Part shown: in pieces, positions 14,616 to 23,995 of the stretch | Layout of the letters: each line of letters starts with the position of its first letter | Numbering within the stretch: the stretch's first letter is position 1 | Assembly: GCF_015709515.1 (NCBI RefSeq) | Contig: NZ_JADNQZ010000040.1 | Location: 1-56,412, forward strand | Length of the DNA stretch: 56,412 nt | Source of the DNA: Methylocystis sp. H62 | Lineage (GTDB): Bacteria > Pseudomonadota > Alphaproteobacteria > Rhizobiales > Beijerinckiaceae | Direction of reading: 5' to 3' | The notes under the pieces: generated by a model | What the model was told of the DNA's origin: nothing | What the model saw: the letters and a program-made list of their open reading frames with translations, nothing else | The model's database searches: none | Position numbers and translations under genes: made by a program

Positions 14616-15599
14616 ATGGCGGTTTCTCACCAGCAATCAGAGGCAATCCAGCGAGGCGCAAGCATGTTGCGCACGGCCCTCGGCCCCGCCATAGCCGGAT
14701 TCCTGGAAGACCCGTCGATCGTCGAGGTGATGCTCAATCCCGACGGGCGGCTCTGGATTGACCGGCTGTCCGAGGGACTCTCCGACACCGGAGAGCGCCT
14801 GTCGCCCGCGGACGGCGAACGCATCGTCCGCCTGGTCGCGCACCGCGTCGGCGCGGAGGTCCATTCCGGTTCACCGCGCGTTTCGGCGGAGCTTCCCGAG
14901 ACGGGAGAGCGGTTCGAGGGCCTTCTGCCGCCCGTCGTCGCCGCTCCGGCGTTCGCGATCCGCAAACCGGCCGTCGCCGTCTTCACGCTCGCTGACTACG
15001 TCGCCGCCGACATCATGTCGGCCGAACAGGCGGAGATGCTCCGTCGCGCCGTTGCGGATCGCCGCAACATCCTCGTCGCCGGCGGCACCTCGACCGGCAA
15101 GACCACGCTCACCAACGCGCTGCTCGCCGAGGTGTCGAAGACCTCCGACCGCGTCGTTCTGATCGAGGATACGCGCGAGCTGCAATGCGCCGCGCCCAAC
15201 CTCGTCGCCATGCGCACCAAGGACGGCGTCGCCTCGCTATCCGATCTCGTCCGCTCCTCGCTTCGCCTACGCCCCGATCGCATTCCAATCGGCGAGGTGC
15301 GCGGCGCCGAGGCGCTGGATTTGCTCAAGGCCTGGGGGACGGGCCACCCGGGCGGCATCGGCACCATCCACGCCGGCACCGCGCTCGGCGCGCTGCGCCG
15401 CCTTGAGCAGCTCATCCAGGAAGCCGTCGTCACCGTCCCGCGCGCACTGATCGCAGAGACCATCGATCTCGTCGCAGTGCTCAGTGGCCGCGGCGCAAGC
15501 CGCCGCCTCGCCGAACTCGCCCGCGTCGATGGCCTCCAGTCGGACGGCGACTACCGCGTCATCCCCGCAACTCAGCCCGCTTCAGGAGACCTCACATGA
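14616..15599 (+). CDS. trbB: Conjugal transfer ATPase TrbB (VirB11 type)
   Basis: TrbB is the hexameric ATPase at the base of the type IV secretion mating pore. The 327-aa protein has the N-terminal domain ([20 protein letters not shown]), the Walker A motif [10 protein letters not shown] (about 156-165), the Asp box [11 protein letters not shown], Walker [16 protein letters not shown] and the His box [13 protein letters not shown], all intact. I chose ATG 14616 ([10 protein letters not shown]) because homologues start here; the frame is open from 14421. It ends with ATGA overlapping trbC and opens the trb operon. Confidence 0.95.
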   Translation: MAVSHQQSEAIQRGASMLRTALGPAIAGFLEDPSIVEVMLNPDGRLWIDRLSEGLSDTGERLSPADGERIVRLVAHRVGAEVHSGSPRVSAELPETGERFEGLLPPVVAAPAFAIRKPAVAVFTLADYVAADIMSAEQAEMLRRAVADRRNILVAGGTSTGKTTLTNALLAEVSKTSDRVVLIEDTRELQCAAPNLVAMRTKDGVASLSDLVRSSLRLRPDRIPIGEVRGAEALDLLKAWGTGHPGGIGTIHAGTALGALRRLEQLIQEAVVTVPRALIAETIDLVAVLSGRGASRRLAELARVDGLQSDGDYRVIPATQPASGDLT

Positions 15600-15928
15600 T
15601 CCGCCATGCCTTGCGTATTCGCAGTCATATCGCGACGGCCGTGTCCGTCACCATCGTCAGCATGATGCTGGCGCCCGCCGCCCATGCATCCGGTTCGTCC
15701 ATGCCGTGGGAAGCGCCGCTGCAATCGATCCTCGAATCCATCGAGGGACCTGTGGCCAAGATCATCGCCGTGATGATCATCATCATCACGGGTCTAACAC
15801 TCGCCTTCGGCGATACGTCTGGCGGCGCGCGGAAGCTGATCCAGATCGTCTTCGGCCTGTCGATCGCCTTCGCCGCGTCGAGCTTCTTCCTGTCGTTCTT
15901 CTCGTTCGGCGGCGGAGCGCTCGTCTGA
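15596..15928 (+). CDS. trbC: Conjugal transfer pilin precursor TrbC
   Basis: TrbC (VirB2 family) is the subunit of the conjugative pilus. The 110-aa protein has a basic start, a signal-peptide region ending near AAHASG, then two hydrophobic helices (KIIAVMIIIITGLTLAFGDT and IQIVFGLSIAFAASSFFLSF) separated by a short Gly/Lys loop, the expected pilin layout. Its start overlaps trbB and its stop overlaps trbD (TGATG). The peptidase that trims or cyclises TrbC in other systems (TraF) is not in this window. Confidence 0.93.
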   Translation: MIRHALRIRSHIATAVSVTIVSMMLAPAAHASGSSMPWEAPLQSILESIEGPVAKIIAVMIIIITGLTLAFGDTSGGARKLIQIVFGLSIAFAASSFFLSFFSFGGGALV

Positions 15929-16209
15929 TGGCGAGCCTGATCGACAGCGCCAGCGAAGTGCCGGGCTACGCCGTCCCGGTCCATCGCGCACTCACCGAGC
16001 ACATTCTGCTTGGCGGCGCGCCACGCTCCATCGCGATCCTCAACGGCACGCTGGCGGCGGCGCTCGGCCTTGGCCTGCGCCTCTGGCTGGTCGGCCTCGG
16101 GCTCTGGGCGATCGGGCATTTCGCGGCCGTGTGGGCGGCCAAGCGCGATCCGCAATTCGTCGACGTGGTGCGCCGGCATCTGCGCATTCCCGGCCATCTG
16201 AGCGCGTGA
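15928..16209 (+). CDS. trbD: Conjugal transfer protein TrbD (VirB3 type)
   Basis: A 93-aa inner-membrane component of the mating pore. It has VPGYAVPVHRALTEHILLGG and PRSIAILNGTLAAALGLGLR, then a second hydrophobic stretch (LWLVGLGLWAIGHFAAVWAA) and KRDPQFVDVVRRHL, as in TrbD/VirB3 proteins. The start is ATG 15928, overlapping the trbC stop. It is followed after 7 bp by trbE, with which VirB3-type proteins work and are sometimes fused. Confidence 0.93.
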   Translation: MASLIDSASEVPGYAVPVHRALTEHILLGGAPRSIAILNGTLAAALGLGLRLWLVGLGLWAIGHFAAVWAAKRDPQFVDVVRRHLRIPGHLSA

Positions 16210-16216
16210 GGTCCCA

Positions 16217-18655
16217 ATGATGAACCTTGCCGAATATCGCCGGACCTCAACCCGCCTCGCGGATTTCCTGCCCTGGGCCGCGCTCGCGGGCGAGGGCATC
16301 ATCCTCAACAAGGACGGCAGTTTCCAGCGCACCGCCCGCTTTCGCGGTCCAGACCTGGATTCCGCGGTGCCGGCCGAACTCGTCGCCGTCGCCGGCCGCC
16401 TCAACAACGCCTTCCGCCGCCTTGGCTCGGGATGGGCCATTTTCGTGGAGGCGCAACGCCATGGCGCCGGCGCCTATCCGGCGAGCCGCTTTCCCGAGGC
16501 CGCGTCCGCCCTGGTCGATGCCGAGCGCAAGGCCGATTTCGAGGAAGACGCCTCGCACTTCGAGTCCAGCTACTTCCTGACCTTCGTCTACCTGCCGCCG
16601 GCCGAGGACGCCGCCCGCGCCGAAGGCTGGCTCTATGAAGGCAAGGCCGATAACGGTCTCGACCCTCATGAGGTGTTGCGCGGCTTCGCTGACCGCACCG
16701 ACCGCGTGCTTCAGCTCATCGAGAACTTCATGCCGGAATGCGCATGGCTCGATGACGGCGAGACACTGACCTATCTGCATTCAACCGTCTCGACCAAACG
16801 CCATCGCGTGCGCGTGCCCGAGACGCCGATGTATCTCGATGCGCTGCTGGCCGATCAGCCGCTCACCGGCGGACTGGAGCCGCGTCTCGGCGACACGCAT
16901 CTCCGCATCCTGACCATCGTCGGTTTTCCGACCGCGACCACGCCCGGGCTGCTCGACGATCTCAACCGGCTCGCCTTTCCGTATCGCTGGTCGACGCGCG
17001 CCGTCCTTCTCGACAAGACCGACGCCACCAAACTGCTCACCAAGATCCGGCGGCAGTGGTTCGCCAAGCGCAAGAGCATCATGGCGATCCTGAAGGAGGT
17101 GATGACCAACGAGGCGTCGGTGCTCGTCGACACCGATGCGGCGAACAAGGCGGCGGACGCCGACCTCGCGCTCCAGGAACTCGGCGCCGACTATGCCGGT
17201 CAGGCCTATGTCACCGCGACGGTCGCCGTCTGGGACGCCGATCCACGCATCGCAGCCGAAAAGCTGCGTTTGGTGGAGAAGATCGTTCAGGGCCGCGACT
17301 TCACCGCGATGGCGGAGACAATCAACGCCGTCGACGCCTGGCTTGGCTCGCTGCCGGGCCATGTCTACGCCAACGTCCGGCAACCTCCGATCTCGACGCT
17401 CAATCTCGCCCACATGATTCCGCTGTCGGCGGTGTGGGCGGGGCCGGAACGGGATGAGCATTTCGGGCAGCCCCCCTTGCTATATGGCAGGACCGAAGGC
17501 TCGACCCCGTTCCGGTTTTCCCTTCATGTCGGCGACGTCGGTCACACGCTCGTCGTCGGACCGACCGGCGCGGGGAAGTCCGTGCTGCTGGCGCTGATGG
17601 CGCTCCAGTTTCGCCGCTATCCGGGCTCTCAGGTGTTCGCCTTCGATTTCGGCGGCTCGATTCGCGCTGCCGCGCTCGCTATGGGCGGCGATTGGCACGA
17701 TCTCGGCGGCGGGCTGACCGAGGGCGCGGCCGACAGCGTCTCACTGCAACCGCTCGCCGGGATCCACCACGCGCCGGAGCGCGCGTGGGCGGCGGATTGG
17801 ATCGTCGCGATCCTGCAGCGCGAGGGCGTGACGATCGCGCCCGAGGTGAAGGAATACATCTGGACGGCGCTGACCTCGCTGGCCAGCGCGCCAGTCGGCG
17901 AACGCACGCTCACCGGACTCGCCGTCCTCCTTCAATCGAACGACCTCAAGCAGGCGCTTCGGCCCTATTGCGTCGGCGGCGCCTATGGCCGGCTGCTCGA
18001 TGCCGAGAGCGAGCATCTTGGCGAAGCCTTTGTGCAGGCGTTCGAGACCGAGGGCCTGATCGGCACGGACGCCGCGCCGGCGGTGCTCGCCTATCTCTTC
18101 CACCGCATCGAAGACCGCCTCGATGGCAGCCCCACGCTGCTCATCGTCGACGAGGGCTGGCTGGCGCTCGACGATGAGGACTTCGCTGGTCAGCTCCGCG
18201 AGTGGCTGAAGACACTGTGCAAGAAGAACGCCTCCGTCATCTTCGCCACTCAGTCGCTTTCCGACATCGACAGCTCGGCGATCGCGCCCACCATCGTCGA
18301 GAGCTGCCAGACCCGCCTGCTGTTGCCGAACGAGCGCGCGATCGAGCCGCAGATCACCGCGATCTACCGCCGCTTCGGACTCAACGATCGCCAGATCGAA
18401 ATCCTCGCCCGCGCGATGCCGAAGCGCGACTACTACTGCCAATCCCGGCGGGGCAACCGGCTCTTCGAACTCGGTCTGTCCGACGTGGCGCTGGCGCTCT
18501 GCGCCGCTTCCTCGAAGACCGATCAGACCGCGATCGAGCGCATCGTGGCGGAGCACGGCCGCGAAGGATTCCTGCCGGCCTGGCTGCGTCTGCGCGGCGT
18601 CGCCTGGGCCGCCGACCTCATCCCCAACCTTAACAACCTTGAGACACAGCCATGA
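16217..18655 (+). CDS. trbE: Conjugal transfer ATPase TrbE (VirB4 type)
   Basis: TrbE is the large ATPase that powers pilus assembly and substrate transfer. The 812-aa protein begins with the CagE/VirB4 N-terminal domain (LADFLPWAALAGEGIILNKD) and has Walker A GPTGAGKSVLLALMAL (about 450-465), Walker B LLIVDEGWLAL (about 639-649) and the FATQSLSDIDSSAIAPTIVE motif after it. Length and motifs are complete. It ends in an ATGA overlap with trbJ. No change suggests loss of function. Confidence 0.95.
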   Translation: MMNLAEYRRTSTRLADFLPWAALAGEGIILNKDGSFQRTARFRGPDLDSAVPAELVAVAGRLNNAFRRLGSGWAIFVEAQRHGAGAYPASRFPEAASALVDAERKADFEEDASHFESSYFLTFVYLPPAEDAARAEGWLYEGKADNGLDPHEVLRGFADRTDRVLQLIENFMPECAWLDDGETLTYLHSTVSTKRHRVRVPETPMYLDALLADQPLTGGLEPRLGDTHLRILTIVGFPTATTPGLLDDLNRLAFPYRWSTRAVLLDKTDATKLLTKIRRQWFAKRKSIMAILKEVMTNEASVLVDTDAANKAADADLALQELGADYAGQAYVTATVAVWDADPRIAAEKLRLVEKIVQGRDFTAMAETINAVDAWLGSLPGHVYANVRQPPISTLNLAHMIPLSAVWAGPERDEHFGQPPLLYGRTEGSTPFRFSLHVGDVGHTLVVGPTGAGKSVLLALMALQFRRYPGSQVFAFDFGGSIRAAALAMGGDWHDLGGGLTEGAADSVSLQPLAGIHHAPERAWAADWIVAILQREGVTIAPEVKEYIWTALTSLASAPVGERTLTGLAVLLQSNDLKQALRPYCVGGAYGRLLDAESEHLGEAFVQAFETEGLIGTDAAPAVLAYLFHRIEDRLDGSPTLLIVDEGWLALDDEDFAGQLREWLKTLCKKNASVIFATQSLSDIDSSAIAPTIVESCQTRLLLPNERAIEPQITAIYRRFGLNDRQIEILARAMPKRDYYCQSRRGNRLFELGLSDVALALCAASSKTDQTAIERIVAEHGREGFLPAWLRLRGVAWAADLIPNLNNLETQP

Positions 18656-19413
18656 TCTTCCGTCGCTCACGCGCGGCGCTTCTTTCCGCGTCGATTCTTT
18701 CCGTCCCCCTGGCGATGTCGCCAGTGATGGTTCAGCCGGCGTCCGCGCAATGGGTCGTCTACGACCCGACGAACTACGTGCAGAATGTTCTCTCCGCCGC
18801 TCGGGCGCTGGAGCAGATCAATAATCAGATCACATCGCTTCAGAACGAAGCGACGATGCTGATCAACCAGGCGCGCAATCTTGCGAGCCTGCCTTACTCG
18901 TCGCTTCAACGGTTGCAGCAGTCCGTGCAGCAGACTCAGCAACTCCTCAGCCAGGCGCAGCGCCTCGCCTACGACGTCCAGCAGATCGACCAGGCCTTCA
19001 CCTCCACCTACGGCAAGGCGTCGATGACCGCGTCGGACCAGCAGCTTGCGGCGCAGGCGCGCGAGCGCTGGCAGAACACGGTCGGCGGCCTGCAGGACGC
19101 CATGCGGGTGCAGGCCGGCGTTGTCGGCAACATCGACACCAACCGCGCCGAAATGTCAGCACTCATCGGCCAAAGCCAGGGCGCGACCGGCGCCTTGCAG
19201 GCGGCGCAGGCCGGCAATCAGCTCCTCGCGCTCCAAGCCCAGCAGCTCGCCGATCTCACAGCCGTCGTCGCTGCGAACGGACGGGCTCAAGCACTGACCG
19301 AAGCGGAGCGCGCGGCGGCTGCCGAGCAGGGTCGCGAGCAGCGCCGCCGCTTCCTGGCGCCGGGCGCCGGCTATCAGCCCGGCAACGCTCGCATGTTCCC
19401 GAATGGCAACTAA
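18652..19413 (+). CDS. trbJ: Conjugal transfer protein TrbJ (VirB5 type)
   Basis: TrbJ is a periplasmic, pilus-tip type protein. The 253-aa product has a clear signal peptide (SRAALLSASILSVPLAMSPV, cleavage near PASAQW), the family start WVVYDPTNYVQNVLSAARAL, and a long Gln-rich helical middle (NNQITSLQNEATMLINQARN; QQSVQQTQQLLSQAQRLAYD), consistent with a coiled coil. It overlaps trbE by 4 bp and precedes the small trbK-like gene. Confidence 0.93.
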   Translation: MIFRRSRAALLSASILSVPLAMSPVMVQPASAQWVVYDPTNYVQNVLSAARALEQINNQITSLQNEATMLINQARNLASLPYSSLQRLQQSVQQTQQLLSQAQRLAYDVQQIDQAFTSTYGKASMTASDQQLAAQARERWQNTVGGLQDAMRVQAGVVGNIDTNRAEMSALIGQSQGATGALQAAQAGNQLLALQAQQLADLTAVVAANGRAQALTEAERAAAAEQGREQRRRFLAPGAGYQPGNARMFPNGN

Positions 19414-19435
19414 GGCCCCTCAAGAGGATCGCGTC

Positions 19436-19732
19436 ATGGACGGCAAGCTCTTGGCCCGCCTCGGCGCCGTCGTCTTCGTCGCCGTCGCCGTCACTGCGAC
19501 GGCGATCGAGATGACCCGGAAAGAGGAAGAGCCGCCCGCGCAGGCGTCACGGCCAAGCGAAGACATGCCGGCCGATCCGCTGCGCGACGCGCAGCGGCGG
19601 TGCCAACTGCTTGGCGAGGCCGCCGCGCGCGATGCCGAATGCCTGCGCACTTGGGCCGAAACACGCGACCGATTCCTCGGCGTTACGCCCGCGCCAGCGC
19701 GGACGGCGCCGCAGCACGACGACGGGCGGTGA
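19436..19732 (+). CDS. trbK: Putative entry-exclusion protein (TrbK-alt type)
   Basis: A 98-aa protein with one N-terminal membrane helix (LARLGAVVFVAVAVTATAIE), then a polar linker (KEEEPPAQASRPSED) and a conserved end with DPLRDAQRRCQLLGEAAARD, ECLRTWAETRDRFLG. Two cysteines (in RRCQ and AECL) fit the TrbK-alt family, which is thought to block entry of the same element into cells that already carry it. ATG 19436 follows aagaggatc; an in-frame ATG at 19403 lies inside trbJ. Family recognition is good; exclusion activity is inferred from position and family. Confidence 0.8.
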   Translation: MDGKLLARLGAVVFVAVAVTATAIEMTRKEEEPPAQASRPSEDMPADPLRDAQRRCQLLGEAAARDAECLRTWAETRDRFLGVTPAPARTAPQHDDGR

Positions 19733-19735
19733 TCC

Positions 19736-21088
19736 ATGGGCGGCACCGGAGTCATCGACCAATTCCTAGAGGTCTTCACCCGCTACATCGACAGCGGCTT
19801 CGGCCTGCTCGGCGGCGAGGTGGCGTTCATCGCCACCACGCTGATCGTCATCGATGTGACGCTGGCCGCGCTGTTCTGGTCCTGGGGCGCCGACGACGAC
19901 ATCATGGCGCGCCTGGTCAAGAAGACACTCTTCGTCGGCGTCTTTGCCTACATCATCGGCAACTGGAACAACCTTGCACGCATCGTCTTCGAGAGCTTCG
20001 CGGGGCTCGGCCTGAAGGCGTCGGGCACGGGATTCACCGTCGAAGATCTCATGCGCCCAGGCCGCGTCGCGCAGACCGGCCTCGATGCCGCCCGCCCGCT
20101 GCTCGATTCCATCTCCAACCTGATGGGCTGGATCGCCTTCTTCGAGAACTTCATCCAGATCGCCTGCCTGCTGTTCGCCTGGGCGTTGGTGCTGCTCGCA
20201 TTTTTTATTCTCGCCATCCAGCTCTTCGTCACCCTGATCGAGTTCAAGCTGACCACTCTCGCCGGTTTCGTGCTGATCCCGTTCGGCCTGTTCGGCAAAT
20301 CCGCGTTCATGGCCGAACGCGTCCTCGGCAACGTCATCTCAAGCGGCATCAAGGTGCTGGTCCTCGCCGTTGTCATCGGCATCGGCTCGACCTTGTTTTC
20401 CCAGTTCACCGCCGGTTTCGCTGGCCAGACGCCGACGATCGACCAAGCCATGGCGATCGTGCTCGCCGCGCTGTCGCTGCTCGGACTTGGAATCTTTGGT
20501 CCCGGCATCGCCAACGGCCTCGTCTCCGGCGGTCCGCAGCTCGGCGCAGGCGCGGCGGTCGGAACCGGACTCGCGGCGGGCGGGGCGCTGGTCGCGGCGG
20601 GCGCGGCGGGTGGAATGGCCCTGCGCGGCGGCGCCGCCGCTCTTTCCGGAACCGCTGCGGCCGCACGCGGTGGCGCGGCGATGGCCGGAGGCGCTTCGAC
20701 TGCCTACAGCCTCGGCGCCGCCGGTCAGTCGGGCGCGTCCGCTGTCGGTTCGGGACTCGGCGGCGTTGCTCGCGCCGCTGGCGCGGCCGCCACCTCACCG
20801 CTACGGCGCGCGGTCGGCCGCGCAGCAGACGGCATGAAATCGACCTTCTCCGGTGGCGCCAAATCCGCGTTCGCCGCCACGGGCGGCACGTCGACCATGG
20901 GCACGATCGGCGGAAGCGCAGCCGAGGCTGCGCCGTCAACGTCCGCCGACGGCCCGCCGGCCTGGGCCCAGCGCATGAAGCGCTCTCAGGCCTTGAGCCA
21001 CGGTGTGACGGCCGCCGCCCACGCCGTTCGCGGCGGCGACAGCCATGGCGGCGGCTCCTCCATCAACCTCTCTCAAGGCGATCGCTGA
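19736..21088 (+). CDS. trbL: Conjugal transfer membrane protein TrbL (VirB6 type)
   Basis: TrbL is the polytopic channel protein of the mating pore. The 450-aa product has at least five membrane helices between residues 25 and 260 (for example VAFIATTLIVIDVTLAALFW, FIQIACLLFAWALVLLAFFI, TLAGFVLIPFGLFG, VLVLAVVIGIGSTLFSQFT), and a long Ala/Gly-rich C-terminal tail, normal in this family. It overlaps trbF at TGATG (21086-21090). Confidence 0.94.
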   Translation: MGGTGVIDQFLEVFTRYIDSGFGLLGGEVAFIATTLIVIDVTLAALFWSWGADDDIMARLVKKTLFVGVFAYIIGNWNNLARIVFESFAGLGLKASGTGFTVEDLMRPGRVAQTGLDAARPLLDSISNLMGWIAFFENFIQIACLLFAWALVLLAFFILAIQLFVTLIEFKLTTLAGFVLIPFGLFGKSAFMAERVLGNVISSGIKVLVLAVVIGIGSTLFSQFTAGFAGQTPTIDQAMAIVLAALSLLGLGIFGPGIANGLVSGGPQLGAGAAVGTGLAAGGALVAAGAAGGMALRGGAAALSGTAAAARGGAAMAGGASTAYSLGAAGQSGASAVGSGLGGVARAAGAAATSPLRRAVGRAADGMKSTFSGGAKSAFAATGGTSTMGTIGGSAAEAAPSTSADGPPAWAQRMKRSQALSHGVTAAAHAVRGGDSHGGGSSINLSQGDR

Positions 21089-21771
21089 TGTTCAAACGAC
21101 CTTCTACTCACTACGGCAAAGCGCCAGAACCCGAGACGCCATACCAGCGCGCGGCTCAGGTCTGGGACGAGCGCATCGGCGCCGCGCGCGTCCAGGCGAA
21201 GAACTGGCGCTTCATGGCGTTCGGCTCGCTAGTCCTGTCCGCCAGCTTCGCGGCCGCGCTGGTCTGGCAATCGGCCCGCGGAACGATCGTGCCTTGGGTT
21301 GTGCAGATCGACAGGCTCGGCCAGGCCCAGGCGGTCGCACCGGCGGTCGCGGACTATCGTCCGACCGATCCCCAGATCGCCTTTCATCTCGCGCGTTTCA
21401 TCGAGCAAGTTCGCTCGATTCCGTCCGACGCCATCATCGTTCGGCAGAACTGGCTACGCGCCTACGATTTCACGACCGACCGCGGCGCGCTGGCGCTCAA
21501 CGACTATGCGCGGTCGAACGACCCCTTCGCCAAGGTCGGCCGTCAGCAGATCGCCGTCGACGTCTCCAGTGTCATCCGGGCTTCGCCCGACAGCTTCCGC
21601 GTCGCCTGGGTCGAACGCCGTTACGAGAACGGCCAGCTCGCCGAGACGACCCGCTGGACCGCCATCCTCACCATCGTCGTGCAGGTGCCGCGCAACGCCG
21701 ACCGGCTGCGCGCCAACCCGCTCGGAATCTACGTCAACGCCATCAACTGGTCACGGGAGCTTGGGCAATGA
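21088..21771 (+). CDS. trbF: Conjugal transfer protein TrbF (VirB8 type)
   Basis: TrbF is an assembly factor of the inner-membrane platform. The 227-aa protein has the typical start TPYQRAAQVWDERIGAARVQ, one membrane helix (WRFMAFGSLVLSASFAAALV), and the periplasmic VirB8 fold (VPWVVQIDRLGQAQAVAPAV, IAFHLARFIEQVRSIPSDAI, AWVERRYENGQLAETTRWTA, NPLGIYVNAINWSREL). ATG 21088 overlaps trbL, and the stop overlaps trbG by 4 bp. Confidence 0.95.
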   Translation: MFKRPSTHYGKAPEPETPYQRAAQVWDERIGAARVQAKNWRFMAFGSLVLSASFAAALVWQSARGTIVPWVVQIDRLGQAQAVAPAVADYRPTDPQIAFHLARFIEQVRSIPSDAIIVRQNWLRAYDFTTDRGALALNDYARSNDPFAKVGRQQIAVDVSSVIRASPDSFRVAWVERRYENGQLAETTRWTAILTIVVQVPRNADRLRANPLGIYVNAINWSRELGQ

Positions 21772-22790
21772 AGCCGTCTTTCCGTAAAGCCGGAAACCCG
21801 GCTTTTCGCACTTCCGCACTTGCGATTTTGCTTTGCACGTCGGCGCTCGCCGGCTGCGCCACGGCCAGCAGGCCGCCGGAGATCTCCTATGACAACGCCG
21901 TGCCGGCGGCGCTGAGCGCCGATCCGCCCGCTCCCGTGCGCGTGGTCGAAATTCCGAGGCCGCTCCCGCTGCCCGGACAATTGCAGCCAGTTGAACCGGC
22001 GCGCCGAACACCGGAGCCGACCGACCCCACGGCGCGCGTCAACCAGGCCAATACCGCTGCGCGCGTTCAGCCGGTCCGCGACGGCTTCATCAATGCCATG
22101 CAGGTTTATCCCTATACAGGCGGCGCGCTCTATCAGGTCTACACAGCCGTCGGCCAGATCACCGACATCGCGCTTCAACCGGGCGAGCAACTGGTCGGCT
22201 CCGGTCCGGTCGCCGCCGGCGACACTGTGCGCTGGATCATCGGCGACACATTGAGCGGTTCGGGCGCGACTAGCCAAATCCACATCCTGGTGAAGCCGAC
22301 CCGCGTCGATCTGATGACGAATCTCATCATCAACACCAATCTGCGCACGTACCACATGGAGCTGCGCTCCACCGAGCGCACCTATATGGCTTCGGTGTCC
22401 TGGCTGTATCCGCAGGATCAACTCATCGCGCTGCGGCGCCAGAACGCGCAGGCTGAGGCCAGCAGTCCCGTCGCCACCGGCGTCGACCTCGCCAACATCA
22501 ATTTCCGTTATGCCGTCGAAGGCGACCGCGCGCCGTGGCGACCGCTACGCGCCTACGATGATGGCCGCCAAGTCTTCATCGAGTTTCCCCGCGGCATCGG
22601 TCAGGGCGAAATGCCGCCGCTGTTCGTCGTCGGTCCGGAGGGCAACACCTCCGAACTCGTGAACTACCGCGTCCGCGCCAACTACATGATCGTCGACAGG
22701 CTGTTCGCCGCCGCCGAGCTGCGCTTTGGCGCCGGCGACCGCCAGAAGCGCGTCCGGATCGTCCGCACCGATGGGAGGCCGGCGTCGTGA
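21768..22790 (+). CDS. trbG: Conjugal transfer protein TrbG (VirB9 type)
   Basis: TrbG forms part of the outer-membrane core. The 340-aa protein carries a lipoprotein signal (ILLCTSALAGCATAS, lipid Cys in LAGC), a Pro-rich linker, and the VirB9 domain: INAMQVYPYTGGALYQVYTA, VGSGPVAAGDTVRWIIGDTL, VDLMTNLIINTNLRTYHMEL and the closing MIVDRLFAAAELRFGAGDRQ. The start overlaps trbF; the stop overlaps trbI (GTGA). Intact. Confidence 0.95.
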   Translation: MKPSFRKAGNPAFRTSALAILLCTSALAGCATASRPPEISYDNAVPAALSADPPAPVRVVEIPRPLPLPGQLQPVEPARRTPEPTDPTARVNQANTAARVQPVRDGFINAMQVYPYTGGALYQVYTAVGQITDIALQPGEQLVGSGPVAAGDTVRWIIGDTLSGSGATSQIHILVKPTRVDLMTNLIINTNLRTYHMELRSTERTYMASVSWLYPQDQLIALRRQNAQAEASSPVATGVDLANINFRYAVEGDRAPWRPLRAYDDGRQVFIEFPRGIGQGEMPPLFVVGPEGNTSELVNYRVRANYMIVDRLFAAAELRFGAGDRQKRVRIVRTDGRPAS

Positions 22791-23992
22791 GCGAGCCCGA
22801 TTCCCGGAAAGAGGAAGATGACGCGCCGCTGACAGGCTCGGCTGGCGACGCGGCCACGCCGATGCGGCTGCGTGCCGAAGCGCCGCGCGTTACGCGGCTG
22901 TCGCGCAAAGTGCTCACCGGCATTGCTCTCGTCGCAAGCGTCGGCATCGGCGGGGCGCTCATTTATGCGCTTCAAACACGCGACGGAGGCAGGTCCGCCG
23001 AAGAACTTTATTCGACAGACAATCGATCGACCGCCGACGGCCTTGCCGGATTGCCACGCGACTACAGCGGTGTTCCCCAGCTCGGTCCGCCGCTCCCGGG
23101 CGACCTCGGGCGACCCATTCTGGGCGCGCAAAATCGTGGCCAGCCGCTGCCGAACCAGCCCAATCCCGGCCTGAGCACGGAGGAGCAGCGGCGCCTGCAG
23201 GAGATCGAAACCGCTCGCGTCAGCAGGCTTTTCAGCGGCGCCGAGAACCGGCCGATGGCTTCGACGGCCCCCGGTGCTAAGACGATTGCGCCGCCGCCGC
23301 CGCCGGATCTCACCGGCCTCGGCCTTGCGCCGCCGCCCGCCACGCCATCGGCGCAGGATCGCCAGCTTGCCTTCCTCAACGCGGCCGCCGATCGGCGCAC
23401 GATCGCACCGGATCGCGTCGCCGCGCCGGCGTCGCCTTACGTCCTTCAGGCGGGCGCCGTGATCGCGGCGGCGCTCATCACCGGCATCCACTCGGATCTC
23501 CCTGGCCAGATCACCGCACAGGTGACGGAGAACATCTACGACAGCCCGACGGGCCGCATCCTCCTTGTGCCCCAGGGCACCCGCGTTGTCGGTCAGTACA
23601 ACAACAGCGTCCAGTTTGGTCAGAGCCGTGTGCTGCTCGTTTGGAACCGGCTGATCTTTCCGAACGGGCGCTCGATCGTGCTCGAGCGTCAGCCCGGCGC
23701 CGATGCGGAGGGTTATGCCGGTCTTCAGGATGGCGTCGACTATCACTGGTGGGAGCTGGCGAAGGCGGCGGGACTGTCCACTTTGCTGAGCGTCGGGGCC
23801 GAACTCGCCACCAACGACGACGACCGCCTGATCCAGGCGATCCGCAACGGCGGGCAGGACACCATCAACGATGCCGGCCAGCAGATCGTGCGCCGCCAGC
23901 TCAACATCGCGCCGACGCTCACGATCCGGCCGGGCTTTCCGGTTCGAGTCATCGTCACCCGGGATTTGGTGCTCGAACCTTACGGAGGCTGA
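22787..23992 (+). CDS. trbI: Conjugal transfer protein TrbI (VirB10 type)
   Basis: TrbI spans both membranes and couples energy to the outer-membrane core. The 401-aa protein starts at GTG 22787, has one membrane helix (LTGIALVASVGIGGALIYAL, about 44-63), a Pro-rich periplasmic spacer (PPPPPDLTGLGLAPPPATPS) and the C-terminal VirB10 barrel: YVLQAGAVIAAALITGIHSD, RILLVPQGTRVVGQYNNSV, VLLVWNRLIFPNGRSIVLER and FPVRVIVTRDLVLEPYG. Complete, last structural gene of the pore. Confidence 0.95.
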   Translation: MSEPDSRKEEDDAPLTGSAGDAATPMRLRAEAPRVTRLSRKVLTGIALVASVGIGGALIYALQTRDGGRSAEELYSTDNRSTADGLAGLPRDYSGVPQLGPPLPGDLGRPILGAQNRGQPLPNQPNPGLSTEEQRRLQEIETARVSRLFSGAENRPMASTAPGAKTIAPPPPPDLTGLGLAPPPATPSAQDRQLAFLNAAADRRTIAPDRVAAPASPYVLQAGAVIAAALITGIHSDLPGQITAQVTENIYDSPTGRILLVPQGTRVVGQYNNSVQFGQSRVLLVWNRLIFPNGRSIVLERQPGADAEGYAGLQDGVDYHWWELAKAAGLSTLLSVGAELATNDDDRLIQAIRNGGQDTINDAGQQIVRRQLNIAPTLTIRPGFPVRVIVTRDLVLEPYGG

Positions 23993-23995
23993 TCG